Notes under the pieces: model-generated
The model's database searches: none
What the model was told of the DNA's origin: nothing
What the model saw: the letters and a program-made list of their open reading frames with translations, nothing else
Translations under genes and position numbers: made by a program
Source: Pseudomonas sp. NKUCC02_KPG
GTDB lineage: Bacteria; Pseudomonadota; Gammaproteobacteria; Pseudomonadales; Pseudomonadaceae
Direction of reading: 5' to 3'
Assembly (NCBI RefSeq): GCF_019345465.1
Contig: NZ_JAHKRC010000003.1
Coordinates: forward strand, 293,177 to 357,176
Length of the DNA: 64,000 nt
Shown here: positions 9,023-18,138 of the stretch, piece after piece
How the letters are laid out: each line of letters starts with the position of its first letter
Numbering within the stretch: the first letter of the stretch is position 1

Positions 9023-9379
9023 TTAGCCCAGTTCGCTGACGTAGGTACCGGTGCCCCTGAGGATGTTCTGCAAGGTTTCTTCGACTTCTGCCAGGTCTGC
9101 GGCTGCCGTGTTGTGGCGGATTTCCAGGTGGTCGTCGCCCTTGAGCACGTCTGTATCGCCCGCGCCGATTTCGATCAACAGGCGGGTAGGGCTCAAGGTG
9201 ACCTTGATGCCGTCCAGTGTCGAAGGCTCGTCCTCAAGGGTGATTTCCAGCTCGTCTTCGTCGGGGTAGCGGGTCATCAGGAACATTTCGCCGCTGTCAG
9301 TGTGGCAACACAGCATGGCCATGTTGTCTTCTTCGTCGTCGCACGGGTTGGCAAGCAGGTGGTCGGTGGTCATTTGCAT
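9023..9379 (-). CDS. Small acidic conserved protein, unknown function
   Basis: 118 residues from ATG 9379, chosen because CAGGAACTCCCC lies just upstream while the longer frame to 9469 starts in atypical sequence. The protein is rich in Asp/Glu (DDEEDN, YPDEDELEITLEDEP), has a CCHTD pair of cysteines near 25 and no signal or membrane segment. It is probably cytosolic. I do not recognise a domain. It is divergent from gdhB with a 493-base gap. Confidence 0.6.
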   Translation of the reverse strand: MQMTTDHLLANPCDDEEDNMAMLCCHTDSGEMFLMTRYPDEDELEITLEDEPSTLDGIKVTLSPTRLLIEIGAGDTDVLKGDDHLEIRHNTAAADLAEVEETLQNILRGTGTYVSELG

Positions 9380-9872
9380 GGGGAGTTCCTGGCGCTCTGG
9401 GCGCGGGCAAGTCGAACAGGGGCGGATTTTGCCAGTCTCAACCGATTTGTGCATGCGGGAATGGCGCAACAGGGCAAATGGTCAGTTATTTCTGAGACTG
9501 ACTTGAGAAAGTACGGTGCTTCTATGAAGGTTTTTCGCTTGTGAATGCTAGGGTTATTTCCTGACAGCACGTGAGGTTGCGTCCCGATGACCGAATATGT
9601 CGCCGCACCGTAAGCAGGTTGTGCGGCTCAATCGTTAAGCTGCGCGGTGATAGTTATCTCTAAAGGCACAGCCTGTTTATCCGGCAGTCGTTTTTGTAGA
9701 TACCCATCCTGGAGCGTGAATGTGACCCGTGGGTCACGGCCAGCTTCACCTCCCTGTCATGCTGTGCGTAGAAGGTAACTGCCAAGATAGGCCTTGCACA
9801 GTATTGACAGCTCCCTCGCGGGAACAGCATGCGACGCTTCTCTCAATAACAAGCCCAAGCGGAGTACCACAG
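9380..9872. other. Divergent intergenic region upstream of gdhB
   Basis: 493 bases without a supported gene. A consensus-like -35 hexamer TTGACA stands at 9804-9809, but no convincing -10 follows at the right spacing. A frame open from 9729 joins gdhB in phase, but lacks a good ribosome site and is unlike the family N-terminus. No repeat or riboswitch was seen. Confidence 0.4.
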
Positions 9873-12800
9873 ATGGCGTTCTTCACCGCAGCCAGCAAAG
9901 CCGACTTCCAGCATCAACTGCAAGCAGCACTGGCGCAGCACATCAGTGAACAGGCACTGCCACAAGTGGCGCTGTTCGCTGAGCAATTCTTCGGCATCAT
10001 TTCTCTGGATGAGCTCACCCAACGTCGGATGTCCGACCTGGCCGGCTGCACACTGTCGGCCTGGCGTCTGCTGGAACGCTTCGACCCTGCGCAGCCGCAA
10101 GTGCGGGTCTTCAACCCCGATTACGAACGCCACGGCTGGCAGTCGACGCACACTGCCGTCGAGGTGCTGCATCATGACTTGCCGTTCCTGGTGGACTCGG
10201 TGCGTACCGAGCTGAACCGTCGCGGTTACAGCATCCATACCCTGCAAACCACGGTATTGAGCGTTCGTCGCGGCAGCAAGGGGGAGTTGCTGGAAATCCT
10301 GCCCAAGGGCACTTCAGGGGAAGGCGTCTCGCAAGAGTCGCTGATGTACCTGGAAATCGATCGCTGCGCCCACGTAGCCGAATTGAATGTGCTGAGCAAG
10401 GAACTGGAGCAGGTTCTGGGTGAAGTGCGCGTGGCGGTAGCTGACTTTGAGCCGATGAAGGCCAAGGTTCAGGAGTTGCTGGCCAGTGTCGATCACTGCC
10501 AGTACGCCGTCGATGCCGATGAGAAAGCCGAAGTCAAAAGCTTCCTGGAATGGCTGGTGGGTAACCACTTCACCTTCCTGGGCTACGAAGAATTTGTGGT
10601 ACGTGACGAGGCGGATGGCGGGCATATTGAATATGACGCCGACTCCTTCCTCGGTCTGACCAAGCTGCTGCGCGCGGGCCTGACTGCCGAAGACCTGCGT
10701 ATCGAAGATTACGCCGTCAGCTACCTGCGCATGCCGACCCTGTTGTCGTTTGCCAAGGCGGCACATCCTAGCCGCGTTCATCGCCCGGCTTATCCGGACT
10801 ATGTGTCGATCCGCCAGATCGATGCTGACGGCAAAGTCATCAAGGAATGCCGCTTCATGGGCTTGTACACCTCCTCGGTGTACGGCGAAAGCGTGCGGGT
10901 GATCCCTTATATCCGTCGCAAGGTTGCAGAAATCGAACGTCGCTCGGGCTTCCAGCCCAAGGCTCACCTGGGCAAGGAACTGGCCCAGGTCGTTGAAGTG
11001 CTGCCCCGTGATGACTTGTTCCAGACGCCGGTGGATGAGTTGTTCACCACTGTGATGTCGATTGTGCAAATCCAGGAGCGCAACAAGATTCGCGTGTTCC
11101 TGCGCAAAGACCCGTATGGCCGTTTCTGCTATTGCCTGGCCTACGTGCCGCGTGACGTCTATTCCACCGAAGTGCGGCAGAAGATCCAGCAGGTGCTGAT
11201 GGAGCGTCTGCAGGCCTCTGATTGCGAGTTCTGGACCTTCTTCTCTGAGTCGGTACTGGCCCGTGTGCAGCTGATTTTGCGGGTTGATCCAAAGAATCGG
11301 ATCGATATCGACCCGCTGCTGCTGGAAAAAGAAGTGATCCAGGCCTGCCGCAGCTGGCAGGACGACTATGCAAGTCTGGTGGTTGAAAGCTTTGGCGAGG
11401 CCAACGGCACTAAAGTGCTGTCTGACTTCCCTAAAGGCTTCCCGGCAGGTTACCGCGAGCGCTTTGCCGCGCACTCGGCCGTGGTCGACATGCAGCACCT
11501 GATGAGCCTGAGCGATAAAAACCCGCTGGTGATGAGTTTCTATCAGCCTCTGGGTCAGAGCGCCGGTCAGGAACTGCATTGCAAGCTGTACCACGCCGAC
11601 ACGCCGCTGGCGCTGTCCGATGTGCTGCCGATTCTGGAAAACCTTGGCCTGCGCGTCCTGGGTGAATTCCCGTATCGCCTGCGTCACGCCAATGGTCGTG
11701 AGTTCTGGATCCATGACTTCGCCTTTACCGCGGGTGAAGGCTTGAACCTGGATATCCAGCAGCTCAATGACACGCTGCAGGATGCGTTCGTGCATATCGT
11801 GCGCGGCGATGCCGAGAACGATGCGTTCAACCGTCTGGTACTGACCGCCGGCTTGCCGTGGCGTGATGTGGCGTTGCTGCGTGCTTACGCCCGTTATCTG
11901 AAGCAGATCCGCCTGGGCTTTGACCTGGGTTACATCGCCAGCACCCTGAACAACCACACCGACATCGCTCGCGAATTGACCCGGCTGTTCAAGACCCGCT
12001 TCTACCTGGCGCGCAAGCTCACGGCCGAAGACCTGGAAGACAAGCAACTGCGTCTGGAGCAGGCCATTCTGACGGCCCTGGACGACGTTCAGGTGCTTAA
12101 CGAAGACCGTATCCTGCGTCGCTATCTGGATCTGATCAAAGCCACGCTGCGTACCAACTTCTACCAGCCGGACGCCAACGGTCACAACCGTTCGTACTTC
12201 AGCTTCAAGTTCAACCCGCACCTGATCCCCGAGCTGCCAAAGCCGGTGCCGAAGTTTGAAATCTTCGTTTACTCGCCACGGGTTGAAGGCGTGCACCTGC
12301 GCTTCGGTAACGTGGCTCGCGGCGGTTTGCGCTGGTCGGACCGTGAAGAAGATTTCCGTACCGAAGTGCTGGGCCTGGTTAAAGCCCAGCAAGTGAAGAA
12401 CTCGGTCATCGTGCCGGTGGGTGCCAAGGGCGGTTTCGTACCGCGTCGCTTGCCATTGGGCGGCGGTCGTGACGAGATCCAGGCCGAGGCGATTGCCTGC
12501 TACCGGATCTTTATTTCCGGCCTTCTGGACATCACCGACAACTTGAAGGACGGCGCGCTGGTGCCGCCTTTGAACGTGGTTCGTCACGACGACGATGATC
12601 CGTACCTGGTGGTCGCTGCCGACAAGGGCACTGCGACCTTCTCCGACATCGCCAACGGCATTGCCATCGATTACGGCTTCTGGCTGGGTGATGCGTTCGC
12701 GTCGGGCGGTTCGGCCGGTTATGACCATAAAAAGATGGGCATCACCGCCAAGGGCGCCTGGGTTGGCGTGCAGCGTCACTTTAAAGAGCGCGGGATCAAC

Positions 12801-14729
12801 GTCCAGAAAGACAGCATCAGTGTGGTCGGTGTCGGCGACATGGCCGGTGACGTGTTCGGCAACGGCTTGTTGATGTCCGACAAACTGCAGCTGGTTGCGG
12901 CCTTTAACCACCTGCATATCTTCATCGATCCAAACCCGGAGCCTGCCAATAGCTTCGTTGAGCGTCAGCGCCTGTTCGATCTGCCGCGTTCGGCCTGGTC
13001 GGATTACGACACCAGCATCATGTCGGCGGGCGGCGGTATTTTCTCCCGTAGTGCAAAAAGCATCGCCATCTCCCCAGAGATGAAAGAGCGTTTCGCAATC
13101 ACTGCCGACAAGCTGACCCCGACCGAACTGCTGAACGCCTTGCTCAAGGCGCCTGTGGATCTGTTGTGGAACGGCGGTATCGGTACTTACGTCAAAGCCA
13201 GCAGCGAAAGCCACGCCGATGTCGGCGACAAGGCCAACGATGCGTTGCGCGTCAATGGCAACGAATTGCGCTGCAAGGTGGTGGGTGAGGGCGGCAACCT
13301 GGGCATGACTCAACTGGGTCGTGTCGAGTTCAACCTCAATGGCGGTGGTTCCAACACCGACTTTATCGACAACGCCGGTGGCGTTGACTGCTCTGACCAC
13401 GAAGTGAATATCAAGATCCTGCTCAACGAAGTTGTGCAGGCGGGTGATATGACCGAGAAGCAGCGCAATCAGTTGCTGGGCAGCATGACTGACGAAGTGG
13501 GCGGTCTGGTGCTGGGCAACAACTATAAGCAGACCCAGGCCATTTCGTTGGCGGCCCGTCGTGCTTATGAGCGAATTGCTGAATACAAGCGCCTGATGAG
13601 CGATCTGGAAGCCCGTGGCAAGCTGGATCGCGCCATTGAGTTCCTGCCGTCAGAAGAGCAGCTCAACGAGCGCGTTGCTGCAGGTCATGGCCTGACCCGT
13701 GCCGAGCTGTCGGTGCTGATCTCCTACAGCAAGATCGACCTCAAGGAAGCCTTGCTCAACTCTCTGGTGCCCGATGATGACTATCTGACCCGGGACATGG
13801 AAACCGCGTTCCCGCCGATGCTGGTCAGCAAGTTTGCCGAAGCCATGCGTCGTCACCGTCTCAAGCGTGAAATCGTCAGCACCCAGATCGCCAACGATCT
13901 GGTCAACCACATGGGCATCACCTTTGTGGAGCGCTTGAAAGAGTCGACCGGCATGAGTGCGGCCAACGTGGCCGGTGCTTATGTGATCGTGCGGGATATT
14001 TTCCACCTCCCGCACTGGTTCCGTCAGATCGAAGCGCTGGACTATCAGGTACCGGCTGAAATCCAGCTGGCGCTGATGGATGAGCTGATGCGACTGGGCC
14101 GCCGTGCTACGCGCTGGTTCCTGCGCAGCCGTCGTAACGAGCTGGACGCGGCGCGCGATGTGGCGCACTTCGGGCCGCATCTGGCTGCGTTGGGGCTCAA
14201 GCTCGACGAACTGCTGGAAGGCCCTACCCGCGAAGGCTGGCAGACCCGCTATCAGGCTTACGTAGCGGCGGGCGTGCCGGAGTTGCTGGCGCGGATGGTG
14301 GCGGGTACTACGCACCTGTACACCTTACTGCCAATTATCGAAGCCTCGGATGTGACCGGCCAGAACGCTGCGGATGTAGCCAAGGCGTATTTCGCCGTGG
14401 GCAGCGCACTGGACCTGACCTGGTACTTGCAGCAGATCAGCAACTTGCCGGTAGAAAACAACTGGCAAGCGCTGGCTCGCGAAGCGTTCCGCGACGATAT
14501 CGACTGGCAGCAGCGTGCAATTACCGTGTCGGTGTTGCAGATGACCGATGCCGGTGAAAGTATCGAAGCACGTCTTGCCTTGTGGCTTGAGCAGAACAAC
14601 TCGATGGTTGAGCGCTGGCGCTCGATGCTGGTCGATCTGCGTGCCGCCACTGGCAACGACTACGCGATGTACGCGGTTGCCAACCGCGAGCTGCTAGACC
14701 TGGCACTGAGCGGTCAATCAGTGGTCTGA
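9873..14729 (+). CDS. gdhB: NAD-specific glutamate dehydrogenase, large type
   Basis: 1618 residues from ATG 9873, preceded by GCGGAGTACC; the frame upstream to 9729 was rejected. The length and sequence match the 180-kDa class of NAD-GDH, cytoplasmic enzymes that oxidise glutamate to 2-oxoglutarate and ammonium. N-terminal ACT-like regulatory regions (about 1-650) lead to the catalytic core around 780-1200, with LRWSDREEDFR, VPVGAKGGFV, DYGFWLGDAFASGGS and the nucleotide-binding VVGVGDMAGDVFGNG. In pseudomonads this enzyme serves growth on glutamate and arginine. A strong terminator follows at 14747. An antisense frame over 1000 codons long overlaps it but looks like a codon-bias shadow. Confidence 0.97.
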   Translation: MAFFTAASKADFQHQLQAALAQHISEQALPQVALFAEQFFGIISLDELTQRRMSDLAGCTLSAWRLLERFDPAQPQVRVFNPDYERHGWQSTHTAVEVLHHDLPFLVDSVRTELNRRGYSIHTLQTTVLSVRRGSKGELLEILPKGTSGEGVSQESLMYLEIDRCAHVAELNVLSKELEQVLGEVRVAVADFEPMKAKVQELLASVDHCQYAVDADEKAEVKSFLEWLVGNHFTFLGYEEFVVRDEADGGHIEYDADSFLGLTKLLRAGLTAEDLRIEDYAVSYLRMPTLLSFAKAAHPSRVHRPAYPDYVSIRQIDADGKVIKECRFMGLYTSSVYGESVRVIPYIRRKVAEIERRSGFQPKAHLGKELAQVVEVLPRDDLFQTPVDELFTTVMSIVQIQERNKIRVFLRKDPYGRFCYCLAYVPRDVYSTEVRQKIQQVLMERLQASDCEFWTFFSESVLARVQLILRVDPKNRIDIDPLLLEKEVIQACRSWQDDYASLVVESFGEANGTKVLSDFPKGFPAGYRERFAAHSAVVDMQHLMSLSDKNPLVMSFYQPLGQSAGQELHCKLYHADTPLALSDVLPILENLGLRVLGEFPYRLRHANGREFWIHDFAFTAGEGLNLDIQQLNDTLQDAFVHIVRGDAENDAFNRLVLTAGLPWRDVALLRAYARYLKQIRLGFDLGYIASTLNNHTDIARELTRLFKTRFYLARKLTAEDLEDKQLRLEQAILTALDDVQVLNEDRILRRYLDLIKATLRTNFYQPDANGHNRSYFSFKFNPHLIPELPKPVPKFEIFVYSPRVEGVHLRFGNVARGGLRWSDREEDFRTEVLGLVKAQQVKNSVIVPVGAKGGFVPRRLPLGGGRDEIQAEAIACYRIFISGLLDITDNLKDGALVPPLNVVRHDDDDPYLVVAADKGTATFSDIANGIAIDYGFWLGDAFASGGSAGYDHKKMGITAKGAWVGVQRHFKERGINVQKDSISVVGVGDMAGDVFGNGLLMSDKLQLVAAFNHLHIFIDPNPEPANSFVERQRLFDLPRSAWSDYDTSIMSAGGGIFSRSAKSIAISPEMKERFAITADKLTPTELLNALLKAPVDLLWNGGIGTYVKASSESHADVGDKANDALRVNGNELRCKVVGEGGNLGMTQLGRVEFNLNGGGSNTDFIDNAGGVDCSDHEVNIKILLNEVVQAGDMTEKQRNQLLGSMTDEVGGLVLGNNYKQTQAISLAARRAYERIAEYKRLMSDLEARGKLDRAIEFLPSEEQLNERVAAGHGLTRAELSVLISYSKIDLKEALLNSLVPDDDYLTRDMETAFPPMLVSKFAEAMRRHRLKREIVSTQIANDLVNHMGITFVERLKESTGMSAANVAGAYVIVRDIFHLPHWFRQIEALDYQVPAEIQLALMDELMRLGRRATRWFLRSRRNELDAARDVAHFGPHLAALGLKLDELLEGPTREGWQTRYQAYVAAGVPELLARMVAGTTHLYTLLPIIEASDVTGQNAADVAKAYFAVGSALDLTWYLQQISNLPVENNWQALAREAFRDDIDWQQRAITVSVLQMTDAGESIEARLALWLEQNNSMVERWRSMLVDLRAATGNDYAMYAVANRELLDLALSGQSVV

Positions 14730-14746
14730 CTGGCTGAGTAGCAAAA

Positions 14747-14781
14747 AAAGCCCCGACTCATGTTTAGTGAGTCGGGGCTTT
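14747..14781 (+). terminator. Intrinsic terminator after gdhB
   Basis: Perfect 14-base arms AAAGCCCCGACTCA (14747-14760) and TGAGTCGGGGCTTT (14768-14781) with a 7-base loop, followed by TGTTGTTTG. The A-rich left side means it can also serve the DUF4404 gene arriving from the right. Confidence 0.9.
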
Positions 14782-14804
14782 GTTGTTTGTGGGGTGTCGG
14801 GTGA

Positions 14805-15068
14805 TCAGATCCCGATGTTGCCCAAGGTTTGTACGATGTTGCGCAGCGTGACGGCCAGGGTAGGGTGTTCGACCTCGAAGCGTTCTACGGCGAGGTTGAC
14901 GCTGTCGGCCAGGCTGGTGTCGTTGGTCGCTTTCTCGATGTCGATCTGAGCCTGGATTTGTGTTGAGAGCTGGACCAAGTGCTCACGCTCTTCTTGAGTG
15001 AGCGGCGGATTCTGTTCCAGTTGCTCGCGCAAGGTATTGAGTTGTTCTTGCAGGTCGCGGGCAGGCAT
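14805..15068 (-). CDS. DUF4404 family protein
   Basis: 87 residues from ATG 15068. This start has AAAGGA eight bases upstream; the ATG at 15077 is only three bases from that site. The chain is almost wholly alpha-helical with heptad-like leucines (LQEQLNTLREQLEQNPPLT), so a small coiled coil is likely. It has the look of the DUF4404 family, whose function is unknown. It converges on the gdhB terminator. Confidence 0.8.
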   Translation of the reverse strand: MPARDLQEQLNTLREQLEQNPPLTQEEREHLVQLSTQIQAQIDIEKATNDTSLADSVNLAVERFEVEHPTLAVTLRNIVQTLGNIGI

Positions 15069-15374
15069 AGCATTCATCCTTTATTGATAGGCTCTGGTGT
15101 AGACCTTCGCAATGAACAAAAGGTCTGTAAGAACCCTAGATTAATCCACTCGCGCCTGGAGTGCATGATCTCAATCACAATCCCTTGTGCGTGTTTTTTC
15201 GGGGTGGCCAGTCGGTGGTTTCAAAAGAATCCCGGGGCTGTGGAACGTCTATCATCTACTCAAGTCTGTTTAGGGTATTGCTTGGGGGCTGCCTAAAAGA
15301 CATTTGCCGTTATACTGATGATCTGACTCAGGGCATAGCGCCCAAGTATCAAGTAACTTCAGGGAGTTTTTGCT
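15069..15374 (+). promoter_or_regulatory. Upstream region of mlaA
   Basis: 306 bases between divergent genes. A -10-like TATACT stands at 15311-15316, about 55 bases before the mlaA start, but I find no good -35 at 16-18 bases. The ribosome site is CAGGGAG at 15360-15366. Nothing else is evident. Confidence 0.35.
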
Positions 15375-16064
15375 ATGCGCTGGACTGATCGTCTTGCTCA
15401 GCTATTTGTTTGTGCCGGTGTGGCCATGTTGCCATTGGCTGCCAATGCCGCCACTGAAGATGACCCGTGGGAAGGGTTTAACCGTGTCGTGTTCAAATTC
15501 AACGACACGATTGATACCTATGCCTTGAAGCCACTTGCCCAAGGCTATCAATACATCACTCCTCAGTTCCTGGAGGATGGTATCCACAACATGTACCGCA
15601 ACATCGGTGACATCCGCAACCTGGCCAACGATGTCCTGCAGGCCAAGCCCCATGCTGCCGGTGTAGACACCGCCCGTCTGTTGCTCAACACCACGCTGGG
15701 TGTGGCCGGCTTCTTTGATCTGGGCACCAAGATGGGCCTGCATCGCAACAGCGAAGACTTTGGCCAGACCCTCGGGCGTTGGGGCGTTGAAAGCGGCCCT
15801 TACCTGGTGCTGCCGCTTCTGGGCCCTAGCACCGTGCGTGATGCGGTAGGTATTTACCCGGATTCCTTCACCGAACCGTACCGCTACATCAGTGATGTGC
15901 CGGCCCGTAACATGACCATCGGCATGGACTTGATTGATACCCGCGCCAGCTTGTTGTCAGCCGAAAAACTGATCACGGGCGACAAGTACATCTTTATCCG
16001 CAATGCGTACCTGCAAAATCGTGAATTCAAAGTCAAGGACGGACAGGTAGTCGACGACTTTTAA
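15375..16064 (+). CDS. mlaA: MlaA/VacJ outer-membrane lipid asymmetry protein
   Basis: 229 residues. A signal peptide (ending PLAANA, about residue 25) precedes the family sequence DDPWEGFNRVVFKFND, then LNTTLGVAGFFD, FGQTLGRWGVESGPYLVLPLLGPS and VDTRASLL-like LIDTRASLL. MlaA sits in the outer membrane and passes mislocalised phospholipids to the Mla retrograde pathway. No lipobox cysteine is present at the cleavage site, so this copy should be cut by signal peptidase I and not lipidated, unlike the E. coli protein. It is preceded by CAGGGAG and followed by a strong terminator, so it appears monocistronic. Confidence 0.95.
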   Translation: MRWTDRLAQLFVCAGVAMLPLAANAATEDDPWEGFNRVVFKFNDTIDTYALKPLAQGYQYITPQFLEDGIHNMYRNIGDIRNLANDVLQAKPHAAGVDTARLLLNTTLGVAGFFDLGTKMGLHRNSEDFGQTLGRWGVESGPYLVLPLLGPSTVRDAVGIYPDSFTEPYRYISDVPARNMTIGMDLIDTRASLLSAEKLITGDKYIFIRNAYLQNREFKVKDGQVVDDF

Positions 16065-16081
16065 TTCGCGGGAACACAGTG

Positions 16082-16110
16082 AAAAAAACGGCCCGAGTGG
16101 CCGTTTTTTT
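16082..16110 (+). terminator. Intrinsic terminator after mlaA
   Basis: Arms aaaaaaacggcc (16082-16093) and ggccgttttttt (16099-16110) around a 5-base loop give a GC stem with a T-run of seven to eight bases. Confidence 0.9.
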
Positions 16111-16405
16111 TATCGTGGCAGATGAGAAAGAATCCTCTTTGGAGCCTTTCGGACCATGGTTTTAGTTGCCGTTAACGTGGTTCTTATAACCCGTGGGAAT
16201 TTAACGTGACGAACACCTCAAACCACCATCGGCCTGAGCTTGAAACCCCCCGCGGATGGGAGTACCGTCTGCGCCTTACACGGGCACCTTTGTAGGATCG
16301 AGCAACACAGTCGATTTGAATCAGGGATGTTCACAAGCCAATTCAGTCGTGAGTCCGACGTATTCGAGCTCTCGCGGCAACCTAATTCTGGCGCCGTTTG
16401 CCCAC
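16111..16405. other. Leader region of rssB
   Basis: 295 bases before the rssB start with no supported gene. A TATAAC at 16186-16191 could be a -10, without a convincing -35. The rssB ATG itself has no recognisable Shine-Dalgarno sequence, so translation may rely on a structured or unusual leader. The same frame is open from 16256 but that stretch is not family-like. Confidence 0.3.
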
Positions 16406-17590
16406 ATGCAAAAAACCAGTGCCACGCTGCTGATCATTGATGACGACGAAGTAGTACGCGCCAGTCTGGCGGCCTACTTGGAAGACAGCGGCTTCAGCGT
16501 CCTTCAGGCCAGTAATGGCTTGCAAGGGCTACAGGTGTTCGAGCAAGAGCAGCCGGATTTAGTCATCTGTGACCTGCGCATGCCGCAAATGAGTGGTCTG
16601 GAGCTGATTCGCCAGGTCAGCCTGCGGTCTGTGCAGACGCCAGTGATCGTTATCTCCGGTGCGGGCGTAATGAGCGATGTGGTCGAGGCGTTGCGCCTTG
16701 GCGCTGCCGACTACCTGATCAAGCCGCTCGAAGACCTTGCCGTTCTGGAGCACTCGGTCCACCGTGCGCTCGATCGTGCACGGCTGCAGCTCGAAAACAA
16801 GCGCTATCGGGACAAGCTTGAGTCTGCCAACCGGGAGCTTGAGGCCAGTCTGCACTTGCTGCAGGAAGACCAGAACGCCGGCCGTCAGGTGCAGATGAAC
16901 ATGCTGCCGGTCAACCCCTGGTCCATTGACGATTTCAACTTCGCTCACCAGATCATTCCGTCCCTGTACCTGTCTGGCGATTTTGTTGACTACTTCCGGG
17001 TCGACGAGCGCCGGGTCGCGTTCTACCTGGCTGACGTCTCCGGTCACGGTGCGTCGTCAGCGTTCGTGACGGTGCTGCTCAAGTTCATGACCACGCGCTT
17101 GCTGTTTGAGTCCAAGCGCAATGGCACCTTGCCGGAGTTCAAGCCTTCCGAGGTGCTTGGGCACATCAACCGTGGCCTGATCAACTGCAAGCTGGGCAAG
17201 CATGTGACCATGGTGGGTGGCGTGATTGACGAAGAAACCGGTTTGCTGACCTACAGCATTGGTGGGCACTTGCCACTACCGGTGCTCTACACTCCAGACA
17301 GTGTGAGTTATCTTGAAGGACGCGGGTTGCCCGTTGGCCTGTTCAACGAAGCCACGTATGAAGACCAGGTTCTGAAATTGCCTGAATCCTTCAGCCTGAC
17401 GCTGATGTCTGACGGAATTTTGGATCTTTTGACTGAGCCGACGCTCAAAGAGAAAGAAGCTGCGTTACCTCAATTGGTGAAAGCAGCAGGCGGCAGCCTG
17501 GATGGTCTGCGCCAGGTGTTTGGATTAGCTACGCTAGGGGAGATGCCGGATGATATCGCCTTGTTGGTGTTGAGCAGGAATCTTAAATGA
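16406..17590 (+). CDS. rssB: RssB-type response regulator with PP2C/SpoIIE phosphatase domain
   Basis: 394 residues from ATG 16406 (MQKTSATLLIIDDDE). Residues 1-120 form a receiver domain with acidic pocket D12-D14, phosphoacceptor D56 (ICDLRMP) and the late lysine in YLIKPLED. A coiled-coil linker (about 130-160) leads to a SpoIIE-type PP2C phosphatase with SGDFVDYF and ADVSGHG metal-binding motifs. In pseudomonads this fusion replaces the plain RssB adaptor of enterics and is linked to control of RpoS. Its partner is the STAS protein encoded next, whose ATG overlaps this stop (ATGA). Confidence 0.88.
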   Translation: MQKTSATLLIIDDDEVVRASLAAYLEDSGFSVLQASNGLQGLQVFEQEQPDLVICDLRMPQMSGLELIRQVSLRSVQTPVIVISGAGVMSDVVEALRLGAADYLIKPLEDLAVLEHSVHRALDRARLQLENKRYRDKLESANRELEASLHLLQEDQNAGRQVQMNMLPVNPWSIDDFNFAHQIIPSLYLSGDFVDYFRVDERRVAFYLADVSGHGASSAFVTVLLKFMTTRLLFESKRNGTLPEFKPSEVLGHINRGLINCKLGKHVTMVGGVIDEETGLLTYSIGGHLPLPVLYTPDSVSYLEGRGLPVGLFNEATYEDQVLKLPESFSLTLMSDGILDLLTEPTLKEKEAALPQLVKAAGGSLDGLRQVFGLATLGEMPDDIALLVLSRNLK

Positions 17591-18069
17591 GTACCGGTAG
17601 AATTCAGTTCGCCGAACAGGATGGCACCTTCGTCCTGAAGTTTGTGGGTGAAGTGCGTCTGACGTTGTGTTCGGCCCTGGATGCAACAATCGAGAGGATT
17701 TTCACGGCGCTGAACTTCAACGCCATCGTGATTGACCTCACCGAGACCCGCAGTATCGACAGCACCACACTGGGTTTGCTGGCGAAACTGTCGATCTTGT
17801 CGCGCCAAAAAATAGGCTTGCTGCCGACGGTCGTGACCACCCACGAAGACATCACCCGACTGCTGGAGTCGATGGGCTTCGATCAGGTGTTCAACATCAT
17901 TGGCCAGCCGATTCCGTGCCCGGGGTGCCTGACAGACTTGCCTTCACAGGATCAGTCCGAAGAAGTGGTCCGCGTGAAAGTGCTTGAGGCACACAAAATT
18001 CTAATGGGCCTCAACGACTCCAACCGTGAAGCGTTTCATGATCTGGTGAATGCACTCGAGCGACACTGA
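17587..18069 (+). CDS. rssC: STAS anti-sigma factor antagonist (RssC-type)
   Basis: 160 residues: a STAS domain (1-105) with the phosphorylation loop TRSIDSTTLGLL (S59/T60/T61 candidates) and a C-terminal extension of about 55 residues with a CPGC pair (near 113-116). In this family the serine is phosphorylated by a kinase and dephosphorylated by the PP2C partner, switching partner binding. Translationally coupled to rssB by a four-base overlap, so the two act together, probably in the general-stress sigma pathway. A terminator follows. Confidence 0.87.
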   Translation: MSTGRIQFAEQDGTFVLKFVGEVRLTLCSALDATIERIFTALNFNAIVIDLTETRSIDSTTLGLLAKLSILSRQKIGLLPTVVTTHEDITRLLESMGFDQVFNIIGQPIPCPGCLTDLPSQDQSEEVVRVKVLEAHKILMGLNDSNREAFHDLVNALERH

Positions 18070-18090
18070 TCGCAAGTTGCGCACATTAAG

Positions 18091-18127
18091 AAGGGACCGT
18101 CCTGTGCAGGAACGGCCCCTTTTTTTA
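18091..18127. terminator. Bidirectional terminator between rssC and dusA
   Basis: A stem with minor bulges (aagggaccgtcctg / caggaacggcccctt) followed by seven T on the plus strand. The A residues to the left allow use by dusA arriving from the other side. Confidence 0.8.
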
Positions 18128-18138
18128 TTGCTCGCGAT

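Noticed and set aside
9804..9832. Sigma-70 promoter for gdhB
   Set aside because: TTGACA is perfect but the expected -10 position reads cagcat; not enough to call.
10314..13400. Antisense open frame of 1028 codons inside gdhB
   Set aside because: It mirrors the codon bias of a GC-rich gene, has no ribosome site or recognisable domain, and lies wholly within a conserved enzyme gene. It is a shadow frame, despite its length.
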